The notes beneath the pieces were generated by a model, which searched no databases, was not told where the DNA came from, and saw only the letters and a list, made by a program, of their open reading frames with translations. A stretch of DNA of 64,000 nucleotides from the NCBI RefSeq assembly GCF_024436055.1, contig NZ_JANFNH010000003.1:248001-312000 (forward strand), in the 5' to 3' direction. The translations under genes and the position numbers were made by a program. Shown here piece after piece: positions 47,500 through 55,692 of this stretch. Position 1 is the stretch's first letter; each line of letters opens with the position of its first letter. Source of the stretch: Streptantibioticus rubrisoli (GTDB lineage Bacteria; Actinomycetota; Actinomycetes; Streptomycetales; Streptomycetaceae).

Positions 47500-47522
47500 C
47501 TGAGACAGTATTGCTGTCTCAG
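47500..47522. promoter_or_regulatory. MerR-type operator dyad
   Basis: CTGAGACAG-TATTG-CTGTCTCAG, 9-bp perfect arms, in the gap between the merR start and the ThDP enzyme stop. Likely the autoregulatory MerR site within the spacer of the merR promoter. Confidence 0.7.
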
Positions 47523-47539
47523 CGACGTTGCGAAACCGA

Positions 47540-49114
47540 TCAGACCAGCGCTGGTACCACCGCGTCGATCAGGCGCGGCCCCGGTTCGGCGAGCGCCCGG
47601 CCCAGCGCGCGCGTGAACTCCTCGGCCGTGGTGGCGCGTTCGGCCGGTACGCCCATGCCACGCGCGATGTCCACGAAGTCCAACCCGGGCCGGGACAGGT
47701 CCAGCAGTTCGCGGGCCCTCGGCCCCGGCTCCCCGGCGGCGGCCCGCCGCAACTCCCTGTCCAGGACCGCGTACGCGCCGTTGTTCAGCACCACCGTCGT
47801 CACATCAAGGTCCTCGTGCGCCTGGGTCCACAGCGCCGAGACGGTGTACATGGCGCTGCCGTCCGACTCCAGGCACAGCACCGGCCGGTCCGGGCAGGCC
47901 ACCGCGGCGCCCGTGGCCACCGGCAGGCCCTGGCCGATCGCCCCGCCGGTCAGCGTCAGCCAGTCGTGCCGCGGCGCGCCCGCGGTGGCGCCCGGCAGCC
48001 AGGGGCCCGAGGTGTTGGCCTCGTCCACGACGATCGCGTGCTCCGGCAGCAACGCGCCGACGCCGTACGCCATGGTCTCGGCGGTCAGCGCGCCGGTCGG
48101 CGGCAACGGGCGCTCCGGCGCGAGGAGTTGGGCCCCCGCACCCGCGCAGGTGGCGTCGGACAGTGCCGTCAGCGCTCCGGCCAGGTCCTCCGGGCCGTGC
48201 GCCAGAATGTGCACCTGGCAGTCCGTCGGCACCAGGTCGCCCGCCACTCCCGGGTAGGCGAAGGACGACACGGGTGGGGCCGCGCCCGCCAGCACCAGGT
48301 GCCGCAGCCCGGCCAGTTGGGCGGCGACCGCCTCCGCCGGATACGCCAGCCGCTCCACCGGCGGTACCCCCGCCCCGCGCTCCAGCCGGGCCGGGAACGT
48401 CTCGCACAGCAGCCTGGCCCCGGTCGCCGCCGCGATCCGCCCGGCCGCCCGCAGCGCCTCACCCCGGGTGGCCGCGCCGCCGACCAGCAGCGCCGCGGGT
48501 TCACCGGACCGCAGGGCGGCGGCAGCCCCCGCCACCACCTCCTGCGCCACCGCGACCTGCTCGACCACCTCGACCGCGCCGGGCACGCCGACGGCCGGGG
48601 CGTCGCTCCACGACACGTCCGTCCACGCCAGATCGGCGGGCAGCACCAGCGTGGCGATGCGACCGGGCGGACCCAGCGCCGCGGCGACCGCGTCCGCGGC
48701 GTCGGCGGCCAGATCGTCCACCGCATCGGCCCGGCGCAGCCAGCCGGACACCGACGCGGCCACCGCGTCGATGTCCGACTCCAGCGGCGGATCCAGCCGC
48801 TTGTGGTAGGTGGCATGGTCGCCCACCACGTTGACCAGCGGGGTGCGAGCGCGGCGGGCGTTGTGCAGATTGGCCAGACCGTTGCCCAGGCCGGGACCGA
48901 GGTGCAGCAAGGTGGCCGCCGGGCGGCCCGCCATCCGCCCGTACCCGTCCGCCGCCCCCGTCGCCACGCCCTCGAACAGGCACAGCACCGCGCGTAGCTC
49001 CGGAACCAGGTCCAGCGCCGCCACCAGGTGCATCTCGGAAGTACCGGGGTTGCAGAAGCAGACCTCCACCCCGGCGTCGGCGAGGCTGCGGATCAGGGAC
49101 TGCGCACCGTTCAT
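47540..49114 (-). CDS. Thiamine diphosphate enzyme, acetolactate synthase-like
   Basis: 524 residues. Three domains: pyrimidine-binding (FCNPGTSEMHLVAALDLVPE, with catalytic Glu in LCLFEGVATGAADGYGRMAG), central, and PP-binding with a metal motif (VLCLESDGSAMYTVSALWTQ ... VVLNNGAYAVL, GDG replaced by SDG). Assigned to the acetolactate synthase large-subunit-like group, which includes benzoylformate and related decarboxylases; no regulatory subunit lies nearby. Substrate open. Upstream of merR, same strand. Confidence 0.9.
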   Translation of the reverse strand: MNGAQSLIRSLADAGVEVCFCNPGTSEMHLVAALDLVPELRAVLCLFEGVATGAADGYGRMAGRPAATLLHLGPGLGNGLANLHNARRARTPLVNVVGDHATYHKRLDPPLESDIDAVAASVSGWLRRADAVDDLAADAADAVAAALGPPGRIATLVLPADLAWTDVSWSDAPAVGVPGAVEVVEQVAVAQEVVAGAAAALRSGEPAALLVGGAATRGEALRAAGRIAAATGARLLCETFPARLERGAGVPPVERLAYPAEAVAAQLAGLRHLVLAGAAPPVSSFAYPGVAGDLVPTDCQVHILAHGPEDLAGALTALSDATCAGAGAQLLAPERPLPPTGALTAETMAYGVGALLPEHAIVVDEANTSGPWLPGATAGAPRHDWLTLTGGAIGQGLPVATGAAVACPDRPVLCLESDGSAMYTVSALWTQAHEDLDVTTVVLNNGAYAVLDRELRRAAAGEPGPRARELLDLSRPGLDFVDIARGMGVPAERATTAEEFTRALGRALAEPGPRLIDAVVPALV

Positions 49115-49203
49115 CCTGGTCCTCCCTGCGGCTGGGCGTCGGTGGCCCCGACGCTAGCGGCTGGCCGGGGGCCAGGGCGGGCAGGGACGCGAGGACCACC
49201 CGT

Positions 49204-50223
49204 TCATCCGGCACGCAACGGAGCACCGACGGCGTGCATATGGCGTAGCGCCTGCGCGTACGACTCCACGAGCCCCGCCTCCGTGTACGCGATGCCGAGC
49301 CGCCGGCAGTGCTCGCGCACCAGCGGCTGCGCCAGCCGCAGATGCGGGCGCGGCATGCTGGGGAACAGATGGTGCTCGATCTGGTAGTTGAGCCCGCCGA
49401 GCAACCAGTCGGTGATCCGGCCGCCGCGTACGTCGCGCGAGGTGAGCACCTGGCGGCGCAGATGGCCCCACCGCTGCCCGTCCGGCATCGCCATTCCCTT
49501 GTGGTTCGGCGCGAACGAGCATCCCAGGTGCAGCCCGAACAGCGCGTGGTGCAGCACGGCGAAGGCCACCGCGGTCCCCACCGGCATCGCGGTGAGCAGC
49601 AGTGCCGTGTACCCTGCCAGATGCGCGGCGAGCAGCACGGCCTCCACAGCCCGGTCACGCGGCGGCCGCCGCCTGAGGTCCAGTACGGTCGCCAGCTTCA
49701 GCGCGAAGCCCTCCAGCAGCAACATGGGAAAGAACAACCTCGCCTGATGCTTCGCCAGGTACCGGGCGAAACCATGCCGCTGTACGGCCTGCGCCCGGGT
49801 CCACACCAGCGCTCCGACCTCGACGTCGGGGTCCTTGTCCACATGGTTGGGATTGGCGTGGTGCCGGTTGTGCTTGTCGTTCCACCAGCCGTACCCCATG
49901 CCCAGCAGCAGATCGCCGTGGATCAGCCCGAGCACCCGGTTCGCGGCGCGGCCGCGGGCTATCTGCTGATGGCCCGCGTCATGCCCGATGAACGCGGTGC
50001 GGCCGCTGAACACCGCGAGCGGCACGGCGAGCAGCACCACCCACCAGGAGCCGCCCGACAGCAGCACACCCGCCCATGTCGCCGCCAGGGCAAGGGCGTT
50101 GAACGTGATCGTGCGCACGTAGAAGCCGGTGCGGCGGTCCAGCAGCCCGCGCTCCTTGGCCAGCCGCAGCAACGGCGCGAACTCGCTTCCCCCGACACAG
50201 GGGGGCGCGGCGAGAGTGGGCAT
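49204..50223 (-). CDS. Acyl-CoA/fatty acid desaturase
   Basis: 339 residues with four hydrophobic segments and the three His boxes of membrane di-iron desaturases: GHDAGHQQ, DKHNRHHANPNHVDKD and QIEHHLFPSMPR. Introduces a double bond into membrane or acyl-CoA lipids using ferredoxin-type electrons. Arrangement typical of Streptomyces acyl-CoA desaturases. Monocistronic, next to the beta-oxidation region but on a separate transcript; divergent from the ABC-F gene. Confidence 0.93.
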   Translation of the reverse strand: MPTLAAPPCVGGSEFAPLLRLAKERGLLDRRTGFYVRTITFNALALAATWAGVLLSGGSWWVVLLAVPLAVFSGRTAFIGHDAGHQQIARGRAANRVLGLIHGDLLLGMGYGWWNDKHNRHHANPNHVDKDPDVEVGALVWTRAQAVQRHGFARYLAKHQARLFFPMLLLEGFALKLATVLDLRRRPPRDRAVEAVLLAAHLAGYTALLLTAMPVGTAVAFAVLHHALFGLHLGCSFAPNHKGMAMPDGQRWGHLRRQVLTSRDVRGGRITDWLLGGLNYQIEHHLFPSMPRPHLRLAQPLVREHCRRLGIAYTEAGLVESYAQALRHMHAVGAPLRAG

Positions 50224-50655
50224 GCGGAACTCCAGGTGGGGGAGGGGAAGCCGACCCCTAGAACCTAGGAATCCGCAGTCGCCCGAACCATGGAGTCACC
50301 ACCCGGCCGCTCCCGGGGGAGTGCTCCGCCCCGCACCCGGGGGACAACCCCCGTACGCCTCCGGGGGATCGCCGCACACGCTGCGCGGTCACGGAAGTCC
50401 GCCGGAAATGCGGTTGCCGCCCGACGCGGGCTTGCCTACGGTTGTTCCTGGCCCCGTTGTCGTCGATCGGAGAAGGCCGTTGCTCTACTGAGGTCCCAGC
50501 AGACACCGCGACCGCGTATCTCGCGCGTAGCCGTGTGCGACCTCAGCCATGAGCCAGCCCTCCGCGTGCCAGGGCGTTCCCTTTGAGCGTTGCCGCCGTT
50601 CGCGGTGTCTCCATGTGTTGCCCAATCGCACTCCAATGAGCAACCAGGAGGCCCC
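50224..50655. other. Long leader region upstream of the ABC-F gene
   Basis: 432 bp without a convincing gene. It contains an inverted repeat CTGAGGTC (50488-50495) / GACCTCAG (50539-50546) and short overlapping ORFs (one from ATG 50549 running into the ABC-F gene in another frame). Such leaders are frequent upstream of ARE-type ABC-F genes and can attenuate transcription when ribosomes stall. Confidence 0.5.
50488..50546 (+). promoter_or_regulatory. Leader hairpin upstream of the ABC-F gene
   Basis: 8-bp perfect arms CTGAGGTC/GACCTCAG with a 43-nt loop, itself carrying a GCG-rich inner stem; ends 110 bp before the ABC-F start. Possible attenuator. Confidence 0.45.
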
Positions 50656-52263
50656 ATGCCCACCGCGTCCTGCTCCATCAACACCGCCGACCTCGACTTC
50701 ACCTGGCCCGACGGAACCACCGTGTTCAACGGCTTCCAGATCGCCTTCGGCCCCGGCCGCACCGGCCTGGTCGGCCTCAACGGCTCGGGAAAGTCAACCC
50801 TGTTGCGGCTGCTCGCGGGCGAACTGACACCCACCGAGGGCACCGTGCGTGTCACCGGCGCCGTGGGTTACCTGCCGCAGAACCTCACCCTCGACACCGC
50901 CGTGCGGGTGGACGAGGCCCTCGGTATCCACCGGATACGGGCCGCCCTGCACGCCATCGAGCAAGGTGATGTCGGCGAACACCACTTCACCACGGTCGGC
51001 GACGACTGGGATGTCGAGGAGCGCGCCCGCGCCGCCCTCGACGAGCTGGGGCTCGGCCGGATCGGCCTCGACCGCACCGTCGGTGAGCTGTCCGGTGGCG
51101 AGTCGGTGCTGCTGCGGCTCGCGGCGCTGCTGCTGCGCCGCCCGGACGTCCTGCTGCTGGACGAGCCCACCAACAACCTCGACCTCGCGGCCAGACACCG
51201 GCTCTATGACGCCGTCACCGGCTGGCGCGGGGTGCTGGTCGCCGTCAGCCACGACCGGGAGCTGCTGGAGCGGGTCGACCAGATCGCCGACCTGCGCGGC
51301 GGCGAAGTCCGCTGGTACGGCGGCAACTTCACCGCCTACGAGGCGGCGCTCGCCGTGGAACAGGAGGCGGCCGAGCGCATGGTGCGGGTCGCCGAGGACG
51401 ACTTGCGGAGGCAGAAGCGAGAACTGGCCGAAGCCCAGGTGAAGTTGGCCCGCAGGGCCCGCTTCGGGCAGAAGAAGTACGACAGCAAACGCGAGCCGCG
51501 CGTCGTGATGAACGAGCGCAAGCGCCAGGCCCAGGTCTCCGCGGGCAAGTACCGCATCACGCAGACCGAGAAGGTGGCCGAGGCCAGGGCCCGCCTTGAC
51601 GAGGCCGCCTCGGCGGTACGGGACGACGACGAGATCCGCGTCGACCTGCCGCGCACCGCGGTCCCGCCCGGCCGCACCGTGGTGACCCTGCGCGAGGCCG
51701 AGCTGGTGCACGGAGCGCTGGCCCACCTGGAGCTGCGCGGCCCGGAGCGCGTCGCGCTGGTGGGCCGCAACGGGTCCGGGAAGTCAACCCTGTTGCGCAC
51801 CGTCGCCGGAATCCTGGCACCGGCGGCGGGCGAGGCGCTGGCGCACGTACCCGTGCGCTATCTGCCGCAGCGGCTGGACGTACTGGACGACGCGCTCACC
51901 GTGGCGCAGAACGTCGCCCGGTTCGCGCCGACCGCGGACAACAACGTGGTCCGGGCCCGGCTCGCCCGGTTCCTGTTCCGCGGCGCCCGCGCCGACCAGC
52001 CGGTCGGCACACTGTCCGGGGGCGAGCGGTTCCGGGCGGCGCTGGCCGCGCTGATGCTCGCCGAGCCCGCGCCGCAGCTGCTGATGCTGGACGAGCCGAC
52101 GAACAACCTGGACCTGGCCAGCGTCCGCGAGCTGACCAGGGCGCTGGAGTGTTACCAGGGCGCGCTGATCGTCGCCAGTCACGATGTGCCGTTCCTACGT
52201 GGCATCGGGGTCACCCGTTGGCTGCGGTTGGACGGTGAACTGACCGAAATCGATCCGATGTGA
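50656..52263 (+). CDS. ABC-F family ATPase (possible antibiotic-resistance factor)
   Basis: 535 residues from ATG 50656 with CAGGAGG at ideal spacing. Two ATPase domains: Walker A GLNGSGKSTLLRLL and GRNGSGKSTLLRTV; signatures LSGGESVLLRLA and LSGGERFRAALA; Walker B VLLLDEPTNNLDLA and LLMLDEPTNNLDLA. Between them is the basic helical linker (RRQKRELAEAQVKLARRARF) that reaches into the ribosome. No membrane domain, so it acts on ribosomes; ARE-type members protect against peptidyl-transferase antibiotics. A long leader precedes the gene, as expected for inducible resistance. Confidence 0.94.
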   Translation: MPTASCSINTADLDFTWPDGTTVFNGFQIAFGPGRTGLVGLNGSGKSTLLRLLAGELTPTEGTVRVTGAVGYLPQNLTLDTAVRVDEALGIHRIRAALHAIEQGDVGEHHFTTVGDDWDVEERARAALDELGLGRIGLDRTVGELSGGESVLLRLAALLLRRPDVLLLDEPTNNLDLAARHRLYDAVTGWRGVLVAVSHDRELLERVDQIADLRGGEVRWYGGNFTAYEAALAVEQEAAERMVRVAEDDLRRQKRELAEAQVKLARRARFGQKKYDSKREPRVVMNERKRQAQVSAGKYRITQTEKVAEARARLDEAASAVRDDDEIRVDLPRTAVPPGRTVVTLREAELVHGALAHLELRGPERVALVGRNGSGKSTLLRTVAGILAPAAGEALAHVPVRYLPQRLDVLDDALTVAQNVARFAPTADNNVVRARLARFLFRGARADQPVGTLSGGERFRAALAALMLAEPAPQLLMLDEPTNNLDLASVRELTRALECYQGALIVASHDVPFLRGIGVTRWLRLDGELTEIDPM

Positions 52264-52332
52264 TCGACAGACGGGGTTTGCGGCGGCCGACCGCGTGCCA
52301 GACATGGGAAAGGCGAACGCAGGAGGCCGCAC

Positions 52333-53247
52333 ATGCCCGTCATCGAACTCTCCGCCGAGGTCCGCGACGCCCTGCGGCGCGCGGCCCCGGTGGTCGCCCT
52401 GGAGTCGACCATCATCTCCCACGGCCTGCCCCGGCCCCGCAACCTACGCGTCGCCACCGAACTGGAGGCGCTGGTCCGGGACGGCGGAGCGGTCCCGGCG
52501 ACCATCGCCGTACTCGACGGCGTACCCCATGTCGGCCTGAACGCCGCCCAGTTGGAACGGATCGCCAGCGACACCGCGCTGCGCAAGCTGGGCCATCGCG
52601 ACCTGGCGCCCGCCATCGCGACCGGGGCCAGCGGTGCCACCACCGTCTCCGCCACCGCCTTCCTCGCCGCCAGAGCGGGTCTGCGGATCTTCGCCACCGG
52701 CGGACTGGGCGGTGTGCACCGCGACTGGACCAGCACCCAGGACGAGTCGGCCGACCTGCGGCTGCTCGCCCGCACCCGGATCACCATGGTGTGCGCGGGG
52801 GTGAAGTCCATCCTTGACGTCCCCGCCACGCTGCAACGCCTGGAAACCCTCGGGGTGGCCGTCCTCGGCTACCGCACCACCACCTTCCCCGGCTTCTACC
52901 TGCACAGCTCGGGCCAGCCCGTGGACTGGACGGTACGGGAACCGGCCGAGGTCGCCGCCGTGATGCGCGCCCAGGACGCGCTCGACGGCCCGGACTCCGC
53001 CCTGATCGTCGCCAACCCGGTACCCGAGGACCAGCAACTCGACCCCCGGCTGCACGACCAGGTACTCAACGAAGCGCTGAACGCCGCGGCCAGCGAGGGC
53101 GTCACCGGCCAGGCCACCACCCCGTACCTGCTGGACCACCTGGTGCGCCACACCAGCGGCGCCTCGCTGGAGGCCAACCTGGTCGCGGTGCGCGGCAACG
53201 TGACGCTGGCCGCCGCCATCGCGGGCGCCTGGGCCGGTGGCCGGTGA
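52333..53247 (+). CDS. psuG: Pseudouridine-5'-phosphate glycosidase
   Basis: 304 residues. Family motifs: ALESTIISHGLPRPRN (catalytic Glu), GASGATTVSATAFLAARAG, FATGGLGGVHRDW, MVCAGVKSILDVPATL (Schiff-base Lys), VLGYRTTTFPGFYLHSSG, ANPVPEDQQLD. Splits pseudouridine 5'-phosphate into uracil and ribose 5-phosphate in the cytosol. Overlaps the kinase gene start by 4 bp (GTGA), so the two are co-translated. ATG 52333 has AGGAGG upstream. Confidence 0.96.
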   Translation: MPVIELSAEVRDALRRAAPVVALESTIISHGLPRPRNLRVATELEALVRDGGAVPATIAVLDGVPHVGLNAAQLERIASDTALRKLGHRDLAPAIATGASGATTVSATAFLAARAGLRIFATGGLGGVHRDWTSTQDESADLRLLARTRITMVCAGVKSILDVPATLQRLETLGVAVLGYRTTTFPGFYLHSSGQPVDWTVREPAEVAAVMRAQDALDGPDSALIVANPVPEDQQLDPRLHDQVLNEALNAAASEGVTGQATTPYLLDHLVRHTSGASLEANLVAVRGNVTLAAAIAGAWAGGR

Positions 53248-54185
53248 CACGGGGACTGCTGGTGATCGGCGAGGTGGTCACCGACATCGTGGCCCGGCAC
53301 AGCGGAGCGCTCGCCCCGGACACCGACACCCCCGCCCGGATCGCGGTACGCCCGGGCGGGGCCGGGGCCAACGCCGCGGCCTGGGCGGCGCGTTGCGGCA
53401 CCGACGCGCGGCTGCTGGCCCGGGTGGGAGCCGCCGACACCGCATGGCACCGGGACGCGCTGCTCGCCGACGGCGTGCGGCCGGTACTGCGCATCGACCA
53501 CCACCAGCCGACCGCCGTGGTGATCGCCCTGGTGGACGGCGGCGGCGAACGCACCCTGGTCACCGACAGCGGCGCCGCCGTCCACCTCGGCCCCGACGAC
53601 TGGGACGACCAACTGCTGGACGGCGTGGGGCACCTGCATCTGTCCGGCTACCCGCTGTTCGCCGCGACCGGTCGACGGCTGGCCGCGCTCGCCATCGCCC
53701 GGGCCCGGCAGCGCGGTGTGACGGTCAGTGCGGATCCGGCGTCCACCGGCTTCATGGCCCGCACCGGGGTGGGCGTGCTGCGCGCCACCCTACGCGGCGC
53801 CGATCTGCTGCTGCCCAACGCGGCGGAGGCCCGGCTGCTGACCGGCCAGCGCCAAACGGCCGACGCCGCCTGCGAGTTGACCGGGGAGCACCACACCGTC
53901 GTGGTGACTCTCGGCGCCCAGGGCGCGCTCGTCGCACGGCGCGGCGCGCCCACCGTCCGCGTCCCACCGGTGCCCAGCACACCGGTGGACACCACGGGCG
54001 CCGGTGACGCCTTCACCGGTGGCTTCCTGGCGGCGCTGCTGCACGGCGCGGACCCGGTGGAGGCGGCCGCCGCCGGATGCCGAACCGGCGCACAGGCCGT
54101 CGCCACCGTGGGAGGGCGCCCACCCGATCGGCTAGCGGGAGAACAGCCCGACACCCTCCGGCACCGGACGCTCGGCCCCGCCTGA
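53244..54185 (+). CDS. psuK: PfkB-family kinase, probable pseudouridine kinase
   Basis: 313 residues from GTG 53244. PfkB motifs GGAGANAAAWAARCG (substrate) and DTTGAGDAFTGGFLAALL (anion hole and catalytic Asp). It phosphorylates pseudouridine, feeding PsuG; this function is inferred from the overlapping pair. The last 54 bp are shared with the convergent phosphodiester glycosidase gene, so both C-termini are encoded by opposite strands of one segment. Confidence 0.9.
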   Translation: MTRGLLVIGEVVTDIVARHSGALAPDTDTPARIAVRPGGAGANAAAWAARCGTDARLLARVGAADTAWHRDALLADGVRPVLRIDHHQPTAVVIALVDGGGERTLVTDSGAAVHLGPDDWDDQLLDGVGHLHLSGYPLFAATGRRLAALAIARARQRGVTVSADPASTGFMARTGVGVLRATLRGADLLLPNAAEARLLTGQRQTADAACELTGEHHTVVVTLGAQGALVARRGAPTVRVPPVPSTPVDTTGAGDAFTGGFLAALLHGADPVEAAAAGCRTGAQAVATVGGRPPDRLAGEQPDTLRHRTLGPA

Positions 54186-55364
54186 CGGATGGTTGCGCAC
54201 CGTCACCCGGTGGCTGCCCGGCGCGCGGGCCACCAGCGTGGAGGAGCCGCCGCCGTCCAGGTCCACCGCGGACTCGGCGCCGAGCTGCCGCATCACACTC
54301 GCCAACTCCGCGATGGTCAACCCGGCATCCCGTTCCGCGTCGCCGTCCAGCGCCAGCAGATACAACCGGCGCCCGCCCGCCCCGAATCCGGCCGCCGAAC
54401 GGGTCGCCGCGACCACCGCGTCAAGACCGGCCAGCGGACTGCCACCGCGCAGAACCGGGAAGCCGCCGACCGCGAACCGCAGCCCCGCCGCGCCCGACAG
54501 ACCGTCGCTCAACCGCACCCGGGACCCCGGCCGCAGCCGCCGCAGCGCCCGCGCCCCACCGTCCCGACCCACCAGCACGAAGCCGTCCCGCGGCACCGCC
54601 CCCGCACCAGGCCTGCTGGACACCGCGGTCACCCGGCCGCCGCGAACCGTCACCTCATAGGCCTCCCGACTGCACCTGGCCGCCCGCAGCCGGTCCGTAC
54701 CGCACACCGCCCGCTCCCGGGAGACGGTTCCCCAGCGCGAGGTGTAGACGCCGACCCCGCCCACCGGCAGCGCGTACTGGTTGAAACCGCGCAGTGGAAT
54801 CGTTCCGTCAGCGGTGGAGACCGATCCGCTGAACGTCAGTCGGGCCAGCCGCGCCACCCGGTTGTCGCCCACCGCGATCACATCCCGGGTCGAGGTGCCC
54901 GGTGGCAGCGGCGGACCGAAGCGCTGACCGTCCGGCACCGCCGCCTTGACCGGCACCCCGTCCTCCACCGCCGGGCCGACCGCCGCGCCGGTGGCGACCA
55001 CACCGGGGTGCTGTACCTCGCTGATGTCGAAGAAGTCCCCGTTGACCCCGGCCACCGCACCCCGTGCGTCGGCCATCGCGGAGAGCGGCTCCCGGGCCGC
55101 CACCGCGCCCGGCGTCAGCAGGTCCACCGACACATGACGGTTAGTCAGGTCCGCGATGAGCAGATGCCCGTACACCGTGCCGTGCGAGGCGCGCACCGAG
55201 AACTCCTCGTACCGCACCCCGGGAGCGATCACCCCTTGCGCACCGGCCCGCAGACTCACCGCCGGAGCGGCCTGCGCCGTACTCGTCCCGGCCTCCGCCA
55301 ACAGCGCGCCGCATGCGGCGAGTACCGCCAAGGCAGTACGCAGTCTTCGCGGTCGCGGTCTCAT
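54132..55364 (-). CDS. Secreted phosphodiester glycosidase (NAGPA domain) protein
   Basis: 410 residues from ATG 55364 (AGGGGGC upstream). Signal peptide ending AQAAPA. NAGPA/DUF2233-type domain: NRHVSVDLLTPGAV, AVAGVNGDFFDISEVQ (catalytic region), YLLALDGDAERDAGLTIAEL and LGAESAVDLDGGGSSTLVAR, the conserved D-G-G-G-S-T-x-V/L metal loop. Cleaves GlcNAc-phosphate or other phosphodiester-linked sugars outside the cell, possibly on wall polymers. Convergent overlap with psuK. Confidence 0.9.
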   Translation of the reverse strand: MRPRPRRLRTALAVLAACGALLAEAGTSTAQAAPAVSLRAGAQGVIAPGVRYEEFSVRASHGTVYGHLLIADLTNRHVSVDLLTPGAVAAREPLSAMADARGAVAGVNGDFFDISEVQHPGVVATGAAVGPAVEDGVPVKAAVPDGQRFGPPLPPGTSTRDVIAVGDNRVARLARLTFSGSVSTADGTIPLRGFNQYALPVGGVGVYTSRWGTVSRERAVCGTDRLRAARCSREAYEVTVRGGRVTAVSSRPGAGAVPRDGFVLVGRDGGARALRRLRPGSRVRLSDGLSGAAGLRFAVGGFPVLRGGSPLAGLDAVVAATRSAAGFGAGGRRLYLLALDGDAERDAGLTIAELASVMRQLGAESAVDLDGGGSSTLVARAPGSHRVTVRNHPSGGAERPVPEGVGLFSR

Positions 55365-55692
55365 GATGCCCCCTGAGGTCGGCTTTCTTGTCACTTCCGC
55401 AATAGATCCTGCCGCCGATCGAATGGTTCGCGGACTCATGGCATGTCACCACGCTCTCCGGCAACACGAGGGATACGGACACTGTCTGTTCGAGGAACTC
55501 CGCACCGACTGCCCTACTTTTGAGTGCTGTTGGGGGAAGGAGGCCAGCGTCGAACACCGTGCAACGTTGGACAGGCCGAACTGTACGAGAGTTCCGGCGG
55601 CACCCAGGGCACGCGGAGAACGGTGCGCCCTGCGCTGCGGCACTTGAGGGGAAAATCCCGTGGTACGGCTGCGCCGTACCACCGGTTGAGCC
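55365..55692. other. Intergenic region between encapsulin operon end and glycosidase start
   Basis: 328 bp without a supported gene. It holds the terminator of the upstream operon (55660-55682) and presumably the promoter of the minus-strand glycosidase gene. A 74-codon Cys-rich plus-strand ORF (ATG 55423) has no coding character. Confidence 0.55.
55660..55682 (-). terminator. Terminator of the encapsulin/polyprenyl synthase operon
   Basis: GTGGTACGGC (55660-55669), 3-nt loop, perfect complement 55673-55682; on the minus strand it is followed by CGGGATTTTCC with a short U-tract. It lies 10 bp after the polyprenyl synthase stop. Confidence 0.8.

Noticed and set aside
50788-51798. Identical ~17-bp stretch at both Walker A sites of the ABC-F gene
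   Set aside because: Explained by the same conserved protein motif with shared codon preference; too short to claim gene conversion.
55423-55647. 74-codon plus-strand ORF with many cysteines
   Set aside because: No ribosome site, no coding bias, and it lies in a terminator/promoter gap.
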